NCBI RefSeq assembly: GCF_004364775.1
Contig: NZ_SOAL01000013.1
Coordinates: forward strand, 62,001-126,000
From: Comamonas sp. JUb58
GTDB lineage: Bacteria; Pseudomonadota; Gammaproteobacteria; Burkholderiales; Burkholderiaceae_C
Direction of reading: 5' to 3'
DNA length: 64,000 bases
This document shows positions 63,314 to 64,000 of the stretch, in pieces; position 1 is the first letter of the stretch, and each line of letters opens with the position of its first letter. Made by a program: the position numbers and the translations under genes. The notes beneath the pieces are model-generated. The model was not told the DNA's origin and made no database searches. It saw only the letters and a program-made list of their open reading frames with translations.

Positions 63314-63835
63314 TCAGGTCGCTGTGTTGTTGCTGGTATGGTCGCCCGCCAACCGCTCATACAAGGTATAGCTGCGGTAAGACTTGTGCGGCCCGCGCAC
63401 CTGGTGCTCGATGACAAAGCCGCCGCTGCGCAGAAATTCGTAGCTGCTGTCATAGCGGTCCGCAATGCAGAGGTGCGAGCTGCTGGCCACCAGTTGTCCA
63501 GCGTGATCGACAGCAGGGTGCAGCTGGTGAAAAAGGCGCTGCTGCTCCGCATCAAAATAGATGCACAAGTCAGCACCCTGCTGGCTGAAAAAATAGCTGC
63601 CGCTGGCGCGAAACGTGCCGCCGTTGTGCAGCACCATCTGTCCATTCTCGACATAGTGGGCCGCGCTGGTGCCTTCCGGGGTGAAGCTCGCCAGGCCCTG
63701 CACGGTGCCAATGGGATTGCGGCTCACCAGGTCCTGCAAGGTACGGGAAAAACGCCATTCGCCGTGCAGCGCGGCAAGCAGGTGTTCTGCCACCCAGGGG
63801 GGCTGGCGCTCGGTAGTCATTGCGGTGTTTTCCAT
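63314..63835 (-). CDS. DUF6314-family protein
   Basis: A 173-residue soluble protein. LLAALHGEWRFSRTLQD, the SGSYFFSQQGADLCIYFD stretch, HLCIADRYDSSYEFL and VRGPHKSYRSYTLYERL give the pattern I associate with DUF6314, a lipocalin-like beta-barrel family of unknown function. An alternative start lies five codons in (MTTERQ). It ends next to the tRNA-Lys remnant and is the last gene of the window. Confidence 0.72.
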   Translation of the reverse strand: MENTAMTTERQPPWVAEHLLAALHGEWRFSRTLQDLVSRNPIGTVQGLASFTPEGTSAAHYVENGQMVLHNGGTFRASGSYFFSQQGADLCIYFDAEQQRLFHQLHPAVDHAGQLVASSSHLCIADRYDSSYEFLRSGGFVIEHQVRGPHKSYRSYTLYERLAGDHTSNNTAT

Positions 63836-64000
63836 AAGCAGTGCATCTCCATCGCAGGCCTCTCAGTGCCTGGCGCTCGGGTGCGCAGATGCGGTGGGCA
63901 GTGGCAGATTTTGCCAGGGTTTCCTGGGCCGCCATGGCGCTGCAAGCGGCTTGGGCTGGGGCTTTGGCATGGTAGGTGAAATCTGACCATTTGTCCGTCT

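Noticed and set aside
63314-64000. 226-codon plus-strand frame overlapping the DUF6314 gene
   Set aside because: It is the shadow of the minus-strand gene, whose protein has a family-like pattern.

Overview
This window is chromosomal DNA from a high-GC betaproteobacterium. The gene set and gene orders (SAH riboswitch-ahcY-tlyA-metF, rplM-rpsI-erpA next to anmK-M23 peptidase-tyrS, Bug/TctC solute receptors, DUF2917) point to the Comamonadaceae, probably Comamonas or a close relative. That assignment is inference from gene content; no 16S gene is present. Coding density is high except for about 1 kb before the pilin cluster.

Layout. 1-7.5 kb: a K+-importing Kdp operon in the unusual order kdpF-small ORF-kdpA-kdpC-kdpB-kdpD. 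7.5-15.0 kb: an aerobic cobalamin (corrin ring) cluster, cobGHIJ and cobLEMF on the minus strand, with cobK wedged in on the plus strand. This cluster separates kdpD from kdpE (15.1 kb). 15.8-19.6 kb: an S-adenosylhomocysteine riboswitch followed by ahcY, a TlyA-type rRNA methyltransferase with a large acidic insertion, and metF. 19.7-28.9 kb: housekeeping genes (rlpA-like, rlmJ, rplM-rpsI, erpA, an MFS exporter, anmK, an M23 peptidase, tyrS). 29-31.8 kb: a Bug receptor, a LysR regulator and a DUF2917 protein. 31.9-41.3 kb: glmU, a siderophore-receptor locus, a GGDEF protein, an Lrp regulator and glmS. 41.5-51 kb: a MarR-GNAT fusion regulator divergent from a PQQ dehydrogenase, an ABM monooxygenase, an LctP permease, and a Bug receptor-tartrate/fumarate dehydratase-LysR operon. 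52-61 kb: a type IV pilus minor pilin operon ending in a 1916-residue PilY1. 61-64 kb: nitroreductase, EamA exporter with its MarR regulator, a tRNA-Lys-like remnant and a DUF6314 protein.

How parts work together. KdpFABC and KdpDE form one K+ uptake and sensing system although kdpE is now remote. The cob genes run from precorrin-2 towards hydrogenobyrinate, with most minus-strand genes coupled by short overlaps. The SAH riboswitch links SAH level to methyl-cycle genes. The receptor gene (STN domain, 33.4-35.8 kb) lies directly downstream of a single gene that encodes both an ECF sigma factor and a FecR-like anti-sigma factor, under a strong Fur-box candidate.

The most unusual items are the sigma/anti-sigma fusion, the antisense cobK sharing its start codon region with cobL, the Cys-rich repeats in PilY1, a pilin ribosome-binding site inside a hairpin, and several palindromic operators beside MarR/LysR genes. 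I saw no CRISPR array, no intact transposase and no rRNA.
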